DNA from: Ridgeia piscesae
Taxonomy: Eukaryota; Annelida; Polychaeta; Sabellida; Siboglinidae
DNA: 64,000 bases
Assembly: GCA_025642075.2 (NCBI GenBank)
Contig: JAODUO010000488.1
Span: 124,001-188,000, forward strand
Reading direction: 5' to 3'
The first letter of the stretch is position 1. Every line of letters begins with the position of its first letter. Below are positions 26,001 through 38,000 of the stretch, one piece after another. A program made the position numbers and the translations under genes. Below the pieces are notes generated by a model. It was given only the letters and a program-made list of their open reading frames with translations, did no database searches and had not been told where the DNA came from.

Positions 26001-29000
26001 TTCCTTTAGTATTGTGTTTGTAAGACTGACAATTGTGGTGAAGGAATACTGCTGTGTGTTCAGTTCATTTGAAAGTTTCCGCAGTGCAGCACATTTGGTT
26101 GGTAACAACATCCATTTCAAAACAAGCGTTATTGGCAGTGATTCTGAATCAAGCAGAGTTAACCACTGTACCCTTTGATGTGCAACATTCCCACGCTCAA
26201 GACAGCAGACTTCTGTTATAGATACGTTAGAGGAACTGTATTTCACCAGAACAGTCGAGAGGAGCTGCTGTGTCATATTATTAACAGATATAAATATATA
26301 TCAGAACATATACGTAACTCATTACAAAGAAACACATTTCATCACATTACCTCTGCACAGATGACTGGTGAGTCCACTGTATTTCTAACTAAAGAAGTAA
26401 CAAAGTTTGATTGACGCTCAGTACAAGTCTTTCAGGTTGATACTGACTAGATATGCACTCTGTTACAGAGGTTCATTCTACAGTGCCCTTGGTCCATTGG
26501 ATGCCCAGTGTCGACTGTTGGACTTCATGCTTGAGCAGAACTTTGAGTCGGTCGACGTCAACAATGCCTTGAGCGTCATTGAGTCAATCTCGTTCCTTGT
26601 TCACCGGCACATTGTCAGTCAGGAGCGACTGATGTGTCACAACGTGGTGGAGTCTGGCACGAGTGCGCGTACGTGCTTCAGTGGCCTGTTCTCGAGCATG
26701 CTTCGACCGGTTGCCGGCGACTCATCCAAGAGCTCCGGGGGCGAGGTCAACCGTGACCAGCTTATGTCCAGCCTGCTCAAACTCATCAATGTTCTTGTGC
26801 AAGTGCCCATCAGCGGCTCACGCAGGACCACAGTGGTGCCACCTAGCGGCATGGATTTCTTTCCCGACTTTGCCACATCGGACACCAGCGACAGTCCAAT
26901 GACCGACACCAGCAAGATGGCAGCGTCGGCGGCGTCATCGATGTCACCGACAGCAGCCATCTTGCAGCAGCAGCATCGGGGTGAAAACGTCGGATCGGCG
27001 ACCGACGAACAGAAGACGGAGACGGCGGCGAACGCTGCGAATACACCAGGTGGCGCCACCGTGCGGCCGCGAGCGTGTTCGCACTTCAGCAACAGCGGCG
27101 GTCGCGACGACGAGTCGAAGACGCCGACGCTCGCGAACGTGATCCTCGCACATCGACAGATCATGATGCATCTGATCGAGAGCCTGAGCTGCTGCAACAG
27201 CAACACCATGGCGATGATCCTCGGCAGCAGCGGTCTGCAGGGCAGCATGCAGGACATGGTCACTGGCAGTGACCCGCTGTCCGTCGGCGACAGCATCTTC
27301 CATGTGCTCTGCACTGTCAATCGCTGCACGTCTGACATCCGCCTCATTCTCAAGGCTGTCTACGATTACCTGACGTGCACCATACACCGCCCCCTGTTGG
27401 CGTGGGGCAGAAGCGGTGACTGTATCAGTCGACTATCTGAGCCACTGCTCTGGTTCCTTCTCCAGGTGCTTGACTGCAAGTCGTCCATCGAGATATTTCT
27501 CGAGATGGGTACGTGTACCAATGTTGGAATTCAGCAGTTTGAATTCGAGACGAGGGCTAAATATACGGATATTCATATAGGATTTTTTGTAACAAACGTT
27601 TGCTTTTTACTTCCTAGTCACATTGTTAGAGGTAGATGCTTTGGTTGTTATCTTATGTTCAGCTTGTTTTATTGGTAGGGCAGGTTTTCCAGTTATTTGT
27701 GCTGTTTGTTAATGAATATGATAAACAGTCATTTCCCTGGAGGTTATCCACCACCCTTTATTGGGCAGTGTTGCCCCACGGAAACTCCAGTTTCATCCTG
27801 TGTCCATGGTTTGAAAAAGTAACAGCTATCATCATAAAATTAATGGTGCTGTGCCATGTTAATGTCTCAGAATATTTCATGTCTCTACTGAATAAAATGT
27901 TATAATATAAGTGTTACAGATTTGTTTGTGTAAATTTAGATTAATCCAGTGTCTATGTCATTTGAAAATCTTGCTAAAGTGGCTCTACACGTCTTGCATC
28001 GGTGTGTTCTGTCTGTGTCAGGTGGTGTTGAGACAGTTTGTCGCAACCTCGTCTACAGCAACCGTCGCCTCATCAACACCTCGCCCAGCCTCATCTCTAC
28101 CATGATGCAGCACTTGAGTAGTGCCAAGACGCCCTCTAGTGGCAGCTCGTCCAGTCGGGGGAAGTCGACCACGGAATCGGAGAACACCGATGGAATGCAG
28201 AACTTTGCACCTCTCGGTACGGTACAACCTTTCATGAAGCAATGTTCACAATTTCAAAGATTCTGCCTGTAACAGGTTCACACGGTAAACAAAACATCCA
28301 GTTTCAAAACAAAATTGATTGGAAATAATGCCTAGGTGAGCTAATTTAGCCGCAACACCCTTTGATGTTTAACTTTCCCACATTCTAGACAGCACACTTC
28401 CCACCACAAATTACTACTCTGCAATTCTGGGGAGAGGAGCTGGCACCCTCCGTTTAAAGCTGTACTACTGAAGTGAATAGCATGCAGGTGCTGAGTTCTC
28501 CAGACTACCTTTAAATTTACAAGTGTTAAACAGTTTTCACCATCTCGCATTTCAGGGTCCATCAGCTCCAGCAGCCCCACCTCTGGGCCAGCGGATGTAC
28601 TAATCCAGGCATTGCCACCACATCGCCGGGCGAGGTCGGCTGCGTGGTCATATCACTTCTACCCCGAGGAGGCGTGGATCGACCTCACCATCTGCCTGCC
28701 TTGTGCCGTCTTACTGAAGGAGGTCCAGATACAACCTCATCTCACGTCACTTGCCAGTAAGTGCAGGTCATGTTCACGAGGATTCACAAAATTGCTTAAC
28801 GTCTAACATTTAAAGTTCCTTTTTAATTGTAATGACATAATTTATTGATTTAAATTTGATTGTTTTTTATGTTTATTGTTTTGTTTTTATGTTAAGTTTT
28901 CTTTTGAAATATGCCCCCAATGTCCGCCACTTGTTGGCCACCTACAGCCACGTTTTGAGCACCTTCCCACCACCTGCTGTGCACTTTTCCACAACTAGGT

Positions 29001-32000
29001 GGAGCTGCTACATTTTGTGTGCTTTAAGTGAAAGAAAGTGCCACAGAAAACAGGAAGGTTAGGGCGTAATGATACTGGATATCGCATCCTTATGGTCACC
29101 CCAGGAGTGAGTGAGTGAGTGAGTGAGTGAGTGAGTGAGTGAGTGAGTGAGTGAGTGAGTGAGTGAGTGAGTGAGTGGGTGAGTTGAGTGAGTGAGTGAG
29201 GGAGGTCAGTGGGTGGGTGAGTAGTGGTGGGTGAGTGAGTCAGTGGGTGGTTGAGTAAGTCGGTGGGTGACTGAGTCAGTGGGTGGGTGAGTCAGTGAGT
29301 GGGTGAGTGAGAGAAGTGACAGAGTGGAATGGGTGAGTGAGAGAAGTGATAGAGTGGAATGGGTGAGTGAGAGAAGTGACAGAGTGGAATGGGTGAGTGA
29401 GAGAAGTGACAGAGTGGAATGGGTGAGTGAGAGAAGTGATAGAGTGGAATGGGTGAGTGAGACAAGTGACAGAGTGGAATGGGTGAGTGAGAGAAGTGAC
29501 AGAGTGGAATGGGTGAGTGAGAGAAGTGACAGAGTGGAATGGGTGAGTGAGAGAAGTGATAGAGTGGAATGGGTGAGTGAGAGAAGTGACAGAGTGGAAT
29601 GGGTGAGTGAGAGAAGTGACAGAGTGGAATGGGTGAGTGAGAGAAGTGATAGAGTGGAATGGGTGAGTGAGAGAAGTGACAGAGTGGAATGGGTGAGTGA
29701 GAGAAGTGAGAGTGGAATGGGTGAGTGAGAGAAGTGACAGAGTGGAATGGGTGAGTGAGAGAAGTGACAGAGTGGAATGGGTGAGTGAGAGAAGTGACAG
29801 AGTGGAATGGGTGAGTGAGAGAAGTGATAGAGTGGAATGGGTGAGTGAGAGAAGTGACAGAGTGGAATGGGTGAGTGAGAGAAGTGAGAGTGGAATGGGT
29901 GAGTGAGAGAAGTGACAGAGTGGAATGGGTGAGTGAGAGAAGTGAGAGTGGAATGGGTGAGTGAGAGAAGTGACAGAGTGGAATGGGTGAGTGAGAGAAG
30001 TGATAGAGTGGAATGGGTGAGGGAGAGAAGTGATAGAGTGGAATGGGTGAGGGAGAGAAGTGACAGAGTGGAATGGGTGAGTGAGAGAAGTGACAGAGTG
30101 GAATGGGTGAGTGAGAGAAGTGACAGAGTAGAATGGGTGAGTGAGAGAAGTGACAGAGTGGAATGGGTGAGTGAGAGAAGTGACAGAGTGGAATGGGTGA
30201 GTGAGAGAAGTGACAGAGTGGAATGGGTGAGTGAGAGAAGTGACAGAGTGGAATGGGTGAGTGAGAGAAGTGACAGAGTGGAATGGGTGAGTGAGAGAAG
30301 TGAGAGTGGAATGGGTGAGTGAGAGAAGTGACAGAGTGGAATGGGTGAGTGAGAGAAGTGACAGAGTGGAATGGGTGAGTGAGAGAAGTGACAGAGTGGA
30401 ATGGGTGAGTGAGAGAAGTGACAGAGTGGAATGGGTGAGTGAGAGAAGTGACAGAGTGGAATGGGTGAGTGAGAGAAGTGACAGAGTGGAATGGGTGAGT
30501 GAGAGAAGTGACAGAGTGGAATGGGTGAGTGAGACGAGTGACAGAGTGGAATGGGTGAGTGAGAGAAGTGACAGAGTGGAATGGGTGAGTGAGAGAAGTG
30601 ACAGAGTGGAATGGGTGAGTGAGAGAAGTGAAGAGTGGAATGGGTGAGTGAGAGAAGTGACAGAGTGGAATGGGTGAGTGAGAGAAGTGACAGAGTGGAA
30701 TGGGTGAGTGAGACAAGTGACAGAGTGGAATGGGTGAGTGAGAGAAGTGACAGAGTGGAATGGGTGAGTGAGAGAAGTGACAGAGTGGAATGGGTGAGTG
30801 AGAGAAGTGACAGAGTGGAATGGGTGAGTGAGAGAAGTGATAGAGTGGAATGGGTGAGTGAGAGAAGTGACAGAGTGGAATGGGTGAGTGAGAGAAGTGA
30901 TAGAGTGGAATGGGTGAGTGAGAGAAGTGACAGAGTGGAATGGGTGAGTGAGAGAAGTGACAGAGTGGAATGGGTGAGTGAGAGAAGTGACAGAGTGGAA
31001 TGGGTGAGTGAGAGAAGTGACAGAGTGGAATGGGTGAGTGAGAGAAGTGATAGAGTGGAATGGGTGAGTGAGAGAAGTGATAGAGTGGAATGGGTGAGTG
31101 AGAGAAGTGACAGAGTGGAATGGGTGAGTGAGAGAAGTGACAGAGTGGAATGGGTGAGTGAGACAAGTGACAGAGTGGAATGGGTGAGTGAGAGAAGTGA
31201 TAGGGTGGAATGGGTGAGTGAGAGAAGTGACAGAGTGGAATGGGTGAGTGAGAGAAGTGATAGAGTGGAATGGGTGAGTGAGAGAAGTGATAGAGTGGAA
31301 TGGGTGAGTGAGAGAAGTGAGAGTGGAATGGGTGAGTGAGAGAAGTGAGAGTGGAATGGGTGAGTGAGAGAAGTGATAGAGTGGAATGGGTGAGGAGAGA
31401 AGTGACAGAGTGGAATGGGTGAGTGAGAGAAGTGACAGAGTGGAATGGGTGAGTGAGAGAAGTGACAGAGTGGAATGGGTGAGTGAGAGAAGTGACAGAG
31501 TGGAATGGGTGAGTGAGAGAAGTGACAGAGTGGAATGGGTGAGTGAGAGAAGTGACAGAGTGGAATGGGTGAGTGAGAGAAGTGACAGAGTGGAATGGGT
31601 GAGTGAGAGAAGTGACAGAGTGGAATGGGTGAGTGAGAGAAGTGAGAGTGGAATGGGTGAGTGAGAGAAGTGAAGAGTGGAATGGGTGAGTGAGAGAAGT
31701 GATAGAGTGGAATGGGTGAGTGAGAGAAGTGATAGAGTGGAATGGGTGAGTGAGAGAAGTGACAGAGTGGAATGGGTGAGTGAGAGAAGTGATAGAGTGG
31801 AATGGGTGAGTGAGAGAAGTGAGAGTGGAATGGGTGAGTGAGAGAAGTGACAGAGTGGAATGGGTGAGTGAGAGAAGTGACAGAGTGGAATGGGTGAGTG
31901 AGAGAAGTGACAGAGTGGAATGGGTGAGTGAGAGAAGTGACAGAGTGGAATGGGTGAGTGAGAGAAGTGACAGAGTGGAATGGGTGAGTGAGAGAAGTGA

Positions 32001-35000
32001 CAGAGTGGAATGGGTGAGTGAGAGAAGTGACAGAGTGGAATGGGTGAGTGAGAGAAGTGACAGAGTGGAATGGGTGAGTGAGAGAAGTGACAGAGTGGAA
32101 TGGGTGAGTGAGAGAAGTGACAGAGTGGAATGGGTGAGTGAGAGAAGTGAGAGTGGAATGGGTGAGTGAGAGAAGTGATAGAGTGGAATGGGTGAGTGAG
32201 AGAAGTGACAGAGTGGAATGGGTGAGTGAGAGAAGTGAGAGTGGAATGGGTGAGTGAGAGAAGTGACAGAGTGGAATGGGTGAGTGAGAGAAGTGACAGA
32301 GTGGAATGGGTGAGTGAGAGAAGTGACAGAGTGGAATGGGTGAGTGAGACAAGTGACAGAGTGGAATGGGTGAGTGAGAGAAGTGAGAGTGGAATGGGTG
32401 AGTGAGAGGAGTGGAAGGGGTGAGTGAGAGAAGTGATAGAGTGGAATGGGTGAGTGAGAGAAGTGACAGAGTGGAATGGGTGAGTGAGAGAAGTGACAGA
32501 GTGGAAGGGGTGAGTGAGAGAAGTGACAGAGTGGAATGGGTGAGTGAGAGAAGTGACAGAGTGGAATGGGTGAGTGAGAGAAGTGATAGAGTGGAATGGG
32601 TGAGTGAGAGAAGTGAGAGTGGAATGGGTGAGTGAGAGAAGTGACAGAGTGGAATGGGTGAGTGAGATAAGTGAGAGTGGAATGGGTGAGTGAGAGAAGT
32701 GACAGAGTGGAATGGGTGAGTGAGAGAAGTGAGAGTGGAATGGGTGAGTGAGAGAAGTGACAGAGTGGAATGGGTGAGTGAGAGAAGTGAGAGTGGAATG
32801 GGTGAGTGAGAGAAGTGAGAGTGGAATGGGTGAGTGAGAGAAGTGAGAGTGGAATGGGTGAGTGAGAGAAGTGATAGAGTGGAATGGGTGAGTGAGAGAA
32901 GTGAGAGTGGAATGGGTGAGTGAGAGAAGTGACAGAGTGGAATGGGTGAGTGAGAGAAGTGAGAATGGAATGGGTGAGTGAGAGAAGTGAGAGTGGAATG
33001 GGTGAGTGAGAGAAGTGAGAGTGGAATGGGTGAGTGAGAGAAGTGACAGAGTGGAATGGGTGAGTGAGATAAGTGAGAGTGGAATGGGTGAGTGAGACAA
33101 GTGACAGAGTGGAATGGGTGAGTGAGAGAAGTGACAGAGTGGAATGGGTGAGTGAGAGAAGTGACAGAGTGGAATGGGTGAGTGAGAGAAGTGACAGAGT
33201 GGAATGGGTGAGTGAGAGAAGTGACAGAGTGGAATGGGTGAGTGAGAGAAGTGACAGAGTGGAATGGGTGAGTGAGACAAGTGACAGAGTGGAATGGGTG
33301 AGTGAGACAAGTGACAGAGTGGAATGGGTGAGTGAGAGAAGTGACAGAGTGGAATTGGTGAGTGAGACAAGTGACAGAGTGGAATGGGTGAGTGAGACAA
33401 GTGACAGAGTGGAATGGGTGAGTGAGACAAGTGACAGTGGAATGGGTGAGTGAGACAAGTGACAGAGTGGAATGGGTGAGTGAGAGAAGTGACAGAGTGG
33501 AATGGGTGAGTGAGACAAGTGACAGAGTGGAATGGGTGAGTGAGACAAGTGACAGAGTGGAATGGGTGAGTGAGAGAAGTGAGAGTGGAATGGGTGAGTG
33601 AGAGAAGTGACAGAGTGGAATGGGTGAGTGAGAGAAGTGACAGAGTGGAATGGGTGAGTGAGAAGTACCACAAACAATTTTCTATCTGTCATCGTGTCTG
33701 ACCAGACATTTTGTGCCCTCAGCGTGTCCCTCCTCTGTGTCTGTGGAGATCAGTCGTGACGGCTCCACCACAATGCCACTGAGTTCACCCGTTCAGACCA
33801 GCGGCCTCACCTGCATCAAGATACAGCTGCTTAAGTCGGAGGTCGTCACCACGGTAACGCTGCGTCTACACCGGCCACGCGACTCAAATACGATCGGTCT
33901 GTCACAGATCATGTTACTCGGGTTCACGGCTTTCGGCGACACGGGCGTAATGCGGTCCAACAGCATGTTCATGCCAACAGAGGACTACGTCTCCAGGACC
34001 AGGTACGTGCTGCTAGATGGTGTGTGGTTGCTATGGTAACACACTGCAGTGATGCTGATTGGCTGACCATAAATCGAGTTTTCATGTTATTTGTACTTCA
34101 CTGTAAACTGATATCATTCATCAGTTACATTGAGAAATATTTCAGACCCTAATTCTAGTCTTGTGAAAAATGACAAGACAGCTATATAGGAGTGGTACAG
34201 TACATTGTAATTTTCCTTGGTCTGTTTAGCCTGCTGTGATAGCTACGTTACAAACAACTACATTTTATTCCTAAGACTAAGTGCAATATTGGCCAGAGTG
34301 CTTTCTCAAAAATCTGGAATCAACTCCCATCACTCAGATTACCTGAAACAATAGACATTAAAAAAATCATTGCGGCATTCGTTCCCCATGTAGCTCTAAT
34401 CCATTCGGCTGGATGAAGTAATTGTGGGATGTCATAATAAAAATAATAATAATAAACTACATTTAGACACTAAACTCCAGTGTAAAACTCTGTTCAGTAG
34501 TGTTGACAATAATAGTCAAAAAGTAACAATAAATATAATAAAAGTACAAGTAAAACATATGATTACGTATAGCTAAATCGTTGTTGTATGGAACTGAGCT
34601 AGAGAAACTAAAACTAAATCAAAGGTTGCATTGTTGTAAATTATATTATGTATCAGTATACATTTATATATAATAAATTAGTACAGTAATACGTTATTAG
34701 TGCTAATTGTAATAAATAATAAATAAATATATGTAAATAGAAAATATTTATGAATAAATAATTTAAATGATATGTTAGTTGAGCTTGTGAGAAGGTGCTG
34801 TAATGTTCAGTTGACTGCCAGTGAGTAAAATGTAAAACACATTAGGTAGTTTTGTAAGGAATTAACTTACTTTGTTGCATAACCTTTGAAACATGCAACA
34901 TTTTGACCCATCAGCTGTAATTCTTGGTCACATAGAATATATTCCATGTGACATGATGTAGACTTGACGACTGGATACAGTGAACTTACCTGTACCTCAC

Positions 35001-38000
35001 TGACACTGACACTGACACTGACACTGACACTGACACTGACACTGACGTTGTTGCTGTTTGTGTTGACAGCATTGGGTGGTTGCGTCTACTGCACCACTGT
35101 CTCACGCAGTGTGAGGACATGGAGTCAACGGTTGCCACGGCAGCGGCCCCCATTCCTGACCTTCTCGTCACGTGCACCGCCCTCCTCGTGTCTCCTGGCT
35201 CCATCATCTACTTCACCAACATTGAGGCCGTCCTCCTGCGGATTGGCCTCCACTCGACAGACATTGGCCTCGCCCTCATTGACAGTCTCCTGCGCAACGC
35301 CGGAGCAACCACTGAGAACTCTGGTGTGTGGTTGTGTTCTTTGACATCTGTGGACTTGTGTTACATTTGGAGCATTGTGTATGTGTTGTTTCACTTGGAT
35401 CTAGTCCTCCATTGTTGTATGCATTTGGTGTCAGTTTAGGGTAACATGTATGCTTGCATGCATGTACACACCTATGTATATGTGTACATACATATTTATG
35501 TGTATGTGCTTGTACACACCAATATATTGGATTATAATGGATTGAGATGATACAACAATTTCCATTATACAAACTTGGCTGTTTGCGCAATAAATACATC
35601 TTATTTATATATAAAACATCACGAATGTAAAATTGAAAAACAAAGATTTGTTTGTTTGTTACAGTGTATTTTCATTAGCGAGATACTAAAGCACCTACAA
35701 ATTATGTTATTTAATATTTCCGATGGTAAATATGTATGGTAATGGAAATATATTTTAACACCATAATTTTAACTTTCTTTTCAGTATGATGTGCACGGTA
35801 TTGTGTGTAAATAAGACATGTTTATAGTTCAAACAGCCAAGTTTGATGGAAAGGACGTGCAAAGATAAACTGTAACTCACCAAAGCAAAGCAAGCATGCA
35901 AAGATTTGGCTAGGAATTTGTAATGAATGTGTCCTGATGTTGCAAGCCATGTAGTTATATGAAGTCAGTGTCACTGTCACATGTGTAGGCTGGACACCAC
36001 TACATAGCAAGGTGAATGGCGTGGCCAACGAGTCGACCATTGACATCCTGTACCAACTAGGCATGACTGTGGATGAGGGGACACACGTCAGGTGGGTGCT
36101 GTGTACTTGAGTCTGTCTCTAGCCCACTCTACCTCCTACTGGGGCCATTGCACTGAGGTAGTAAGGAAGCACAGTCATTAAACTGAATCCAGTGTTAAGC
36201 TCTAGGATCATTTTCTAAATGTTAATGGCCACCCCTGTGTCACGGATAACATTATTTATGTGAGATACTGGCGATAATATGAATACAAAATGTAATGCTG
36301 TATTGTATAAAATGTTTGATAAAACTACATGAAAATGTACAGATGTATTCAGACACTAAAATTAATTAAATTATCAGATGCAATAACCAGAAATAATTAT
36401 CAGATACATTGTGCAAACGCGTACAGGTGTCATTGTATGCTGACATCGTGTCACTAAAATAAGATACTCCAAAATATTTTCATATAATCCATAAAAACCA
36501 CAACCATAAGACACACTGTCTGAATAGGTTAGTTTCTCACTGTCGGCAGCACGGGAACAATATGGTAGTACTGACTGTCACATCATGATTGTGTTTGTGA
36601 CGCTGTGACAGAGTGAAGGCGATGGCGGAGTGGCTCGGGGACAATATGGTAGTACTGACTGTCACATCATGATTGTGTTTGTGACGCTGTGACAGAGTGA
36701 AGGCGATGGCGGAGTGGCTCGGGGACAATATGGTAGTACTGACTGTCACATCATGATTGTGTTTGTGACGCTGTGACAGAGTGAAGGCGATGGCGGAGTG
36801 GCTCGGGGACAATATGGTAGTACTGACTGTCACATCATGATTGTGTTTGTGACGCTGTGACAGAGTGAAGGCGATGGCGGAGTGACTCGGGAACAATATG
36901 GTAGTACTGACTGTCAGATCATGATTGTGTTTGTGACGCTGTGACAGAGTGAAGGCGATGGCGGAGTGACTCGGGAACAATATGGTAGTACTGACTGTCA
37001 GATCATGATTGTGTTTGTGACGCTGTGACAGAGTGAAGGCGATGGCGGAGTGGCTCGGGGACAATATGGTAGTACTGACTGTCAGATCATGATTGTGTTT
37101 GTGACGCTGTGACAGAGTGAAGGCGATGGCGGAGTGACTCGGGAACAATATGGTAGTACTGACTGTCAGATCATGATTGTGTTTGTGACGCTGTGACAGA
37201 GTGAAGGCGATGGCGGAGTGACTCGGGAACAATATGGTAGTACTGACTGTCAGATCATGATTGTGTTTGTGACGCTGTGACAGAGTGAAGGCGATGGCGG
37301 AGTGACTCGGGAACAATATGGTAGTACTGACTGTCACATCATGATTGTGTTTGTGACGCTGTGACAGAGTGAAGGCGATGGCGGAGTGGCTCGGGGACAA
37401 TATGGTAGTACTGACTGTCAGATCATGATTGTGTTTGTGACGCTGTGACAGAGTGAAGGCGATGGCGGAGTGGCTCGGGAACAATATGGTAGTACTGACT
37501 GTCACATCATGATTGTGTTTGTGATGCTGTGACAGAGTGAAGGCGATGGCGGAGTGGCTCGGGGACAATATGGTAGTACTGACTGTCAGATCATGATTGT
37601 GTTTGTGACGCTGTGACAGAGTGAAGGCGATGGCGGAGTGGCTCGGGAACAATATGGTAGTACTGACTGTCACATCATGATTGTGTTTGTGACGCTGTGA
37701 CAGAGTGAAGGCGATGGCGGAGTGGCTCGGGGACAACGCGAGGGTGGCACTTCAGAAGAGTCACGGTGTCACGGACGAGGGTTATCGCCTGCTGCAGCGC
37801 CGTGCCATTCCCGTCGACCTTCCGGCGGCCGCCCCGGCCCACGTGCACTGCATTGCTGCCATCTTGTGGCAGAGCTGGGAACAGTCAGTGCACTACGACC
37901 TCTGTGACATCATCACGCAAGACCTGCTCAGGTAGTTGCAAGAGGTTTATTGTAAAAAACAGATATCTTGGGGTTATGTAAATGTAGAAAAACCTGTAGT

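Larger units (their letters stand above)
25586..26468 (+). other. BIRC6: GC-AG intron (intron 22)
   Basis: The donor is AG|gcaagt and the acceptor ctctgttacag. No GT donor gives both the right phase and the conserved TAER-GSFY join. GC-AG introns are known to need a strong match at the other donor positions, and this one has it. Confidence 0.88.

Noticed and set aside
29206..33692. Ser/Thr/His/Pro open frames of over 1,400 codons on the - strand
   Set aside because: They are by-products of the 30-bp array in intron 25.
36537..37736. - strand open frame across the 84-bp array
   Set aside because: It is a repeat by-product; the + strand carries conserved exon 29.
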